From contig VGKO01000003.1 in assembly GCA_016867035.1 (NCBI GenBank), positions 1 to 45,000 of the forward strand: a DNA stretch of 45,000 bases. The letters are read 5' to 3'. Position numbers and translations under genes: made by a program. The DNA comes from Candidatus Pacearchaeota archaeon. Lineage in GTDB: Archaea > Nanobdellota > Nanobdellia > Pacearchaeales > GW2011-AR1. Numbering within the stretch: the stretch's first letter is position 1; each line of letters opens with the position of its first letter. Under the pieces are notes generated by a model. The model was not told the DNA's origin. It saw only the letters and a list, made by a program, of their open reading frames with translations, and ran no database searches. Below are positions 44,885 to 45,000 of the stretch, piece after piece.

Positions 44885-45000
44885 ATGGGAAAATTACTTA
44901 TAGAGTTTAAGGAATTTATAAAAGAATATAAGGTGATTGGACTTGCTGTTGGAATTATAATTGGACTTGCTTCGACTACTTTTGTAAAGGCACTCGTGGA
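44885..45000 (+). CDS. mscL: Large-conductance mechanosensitive channel-like protein, N-terminal fragment (runs off window)
   Basis: MGKLLIEFKEFIKEYKVIGLAVGIIIGLASTTFVKALV resembles the MscL N-terminus. Confidence 0.6.
   Translation, partial: MGKLLIEFKEFIKEYKVIGLAVGIIIGLASTTFVKALV

Overview
This is a 45 kb AT-rich window of an archaeal chromosome. The gene content (RpoH/B/A, NusA-like KH protein, S12, S7, EF-2, EF-1alpha, S6e, archaeal-type RNase HII) and the many short exported or single-TM orphan proteins suggest a DPANN lineage, possibly Woese-/Pacearchaeota-like; the lineage call is inference. The backbone is an information-processing cluster (rpoH-rpoB-rpoA-nusA-rps12-rps7-orf-fusA, 17.3-28.6 kb) plus tuf/EF-1alpha, two tRNAs, a thioredoxin/thioredoxin reductase pair, an ABC-exporter-like operon, a Fic locus, and many lineage-specific secreted or membrane proteins. 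No CRISPR array, rRNA or clear transposon was seen. Leading items for a second look: (1) a 953-aa SMC-headed ATPase with a Rad50-type CPLC zinc-hook motif at its exact midpoint in place of a normal SMC hinge; (2) an exported protein resembling an outer-membrane beta-barrel (terminal Phe, amphipathic strands) in an archaeon; (3) an unsplit RpoA (A'+A'') next to a putative three-way-junction RNA between rpoB and rpoA; (4) a Fic gene bracketed by repeated TGTAGACACC elements; (5) two unannotated micro-ORFs (15-aa poly-Lys and 22-aa acidic) with their own promoter/SD signals; (6) a 92-bp perfectly identical tract shared by tandem ABC permease genes.
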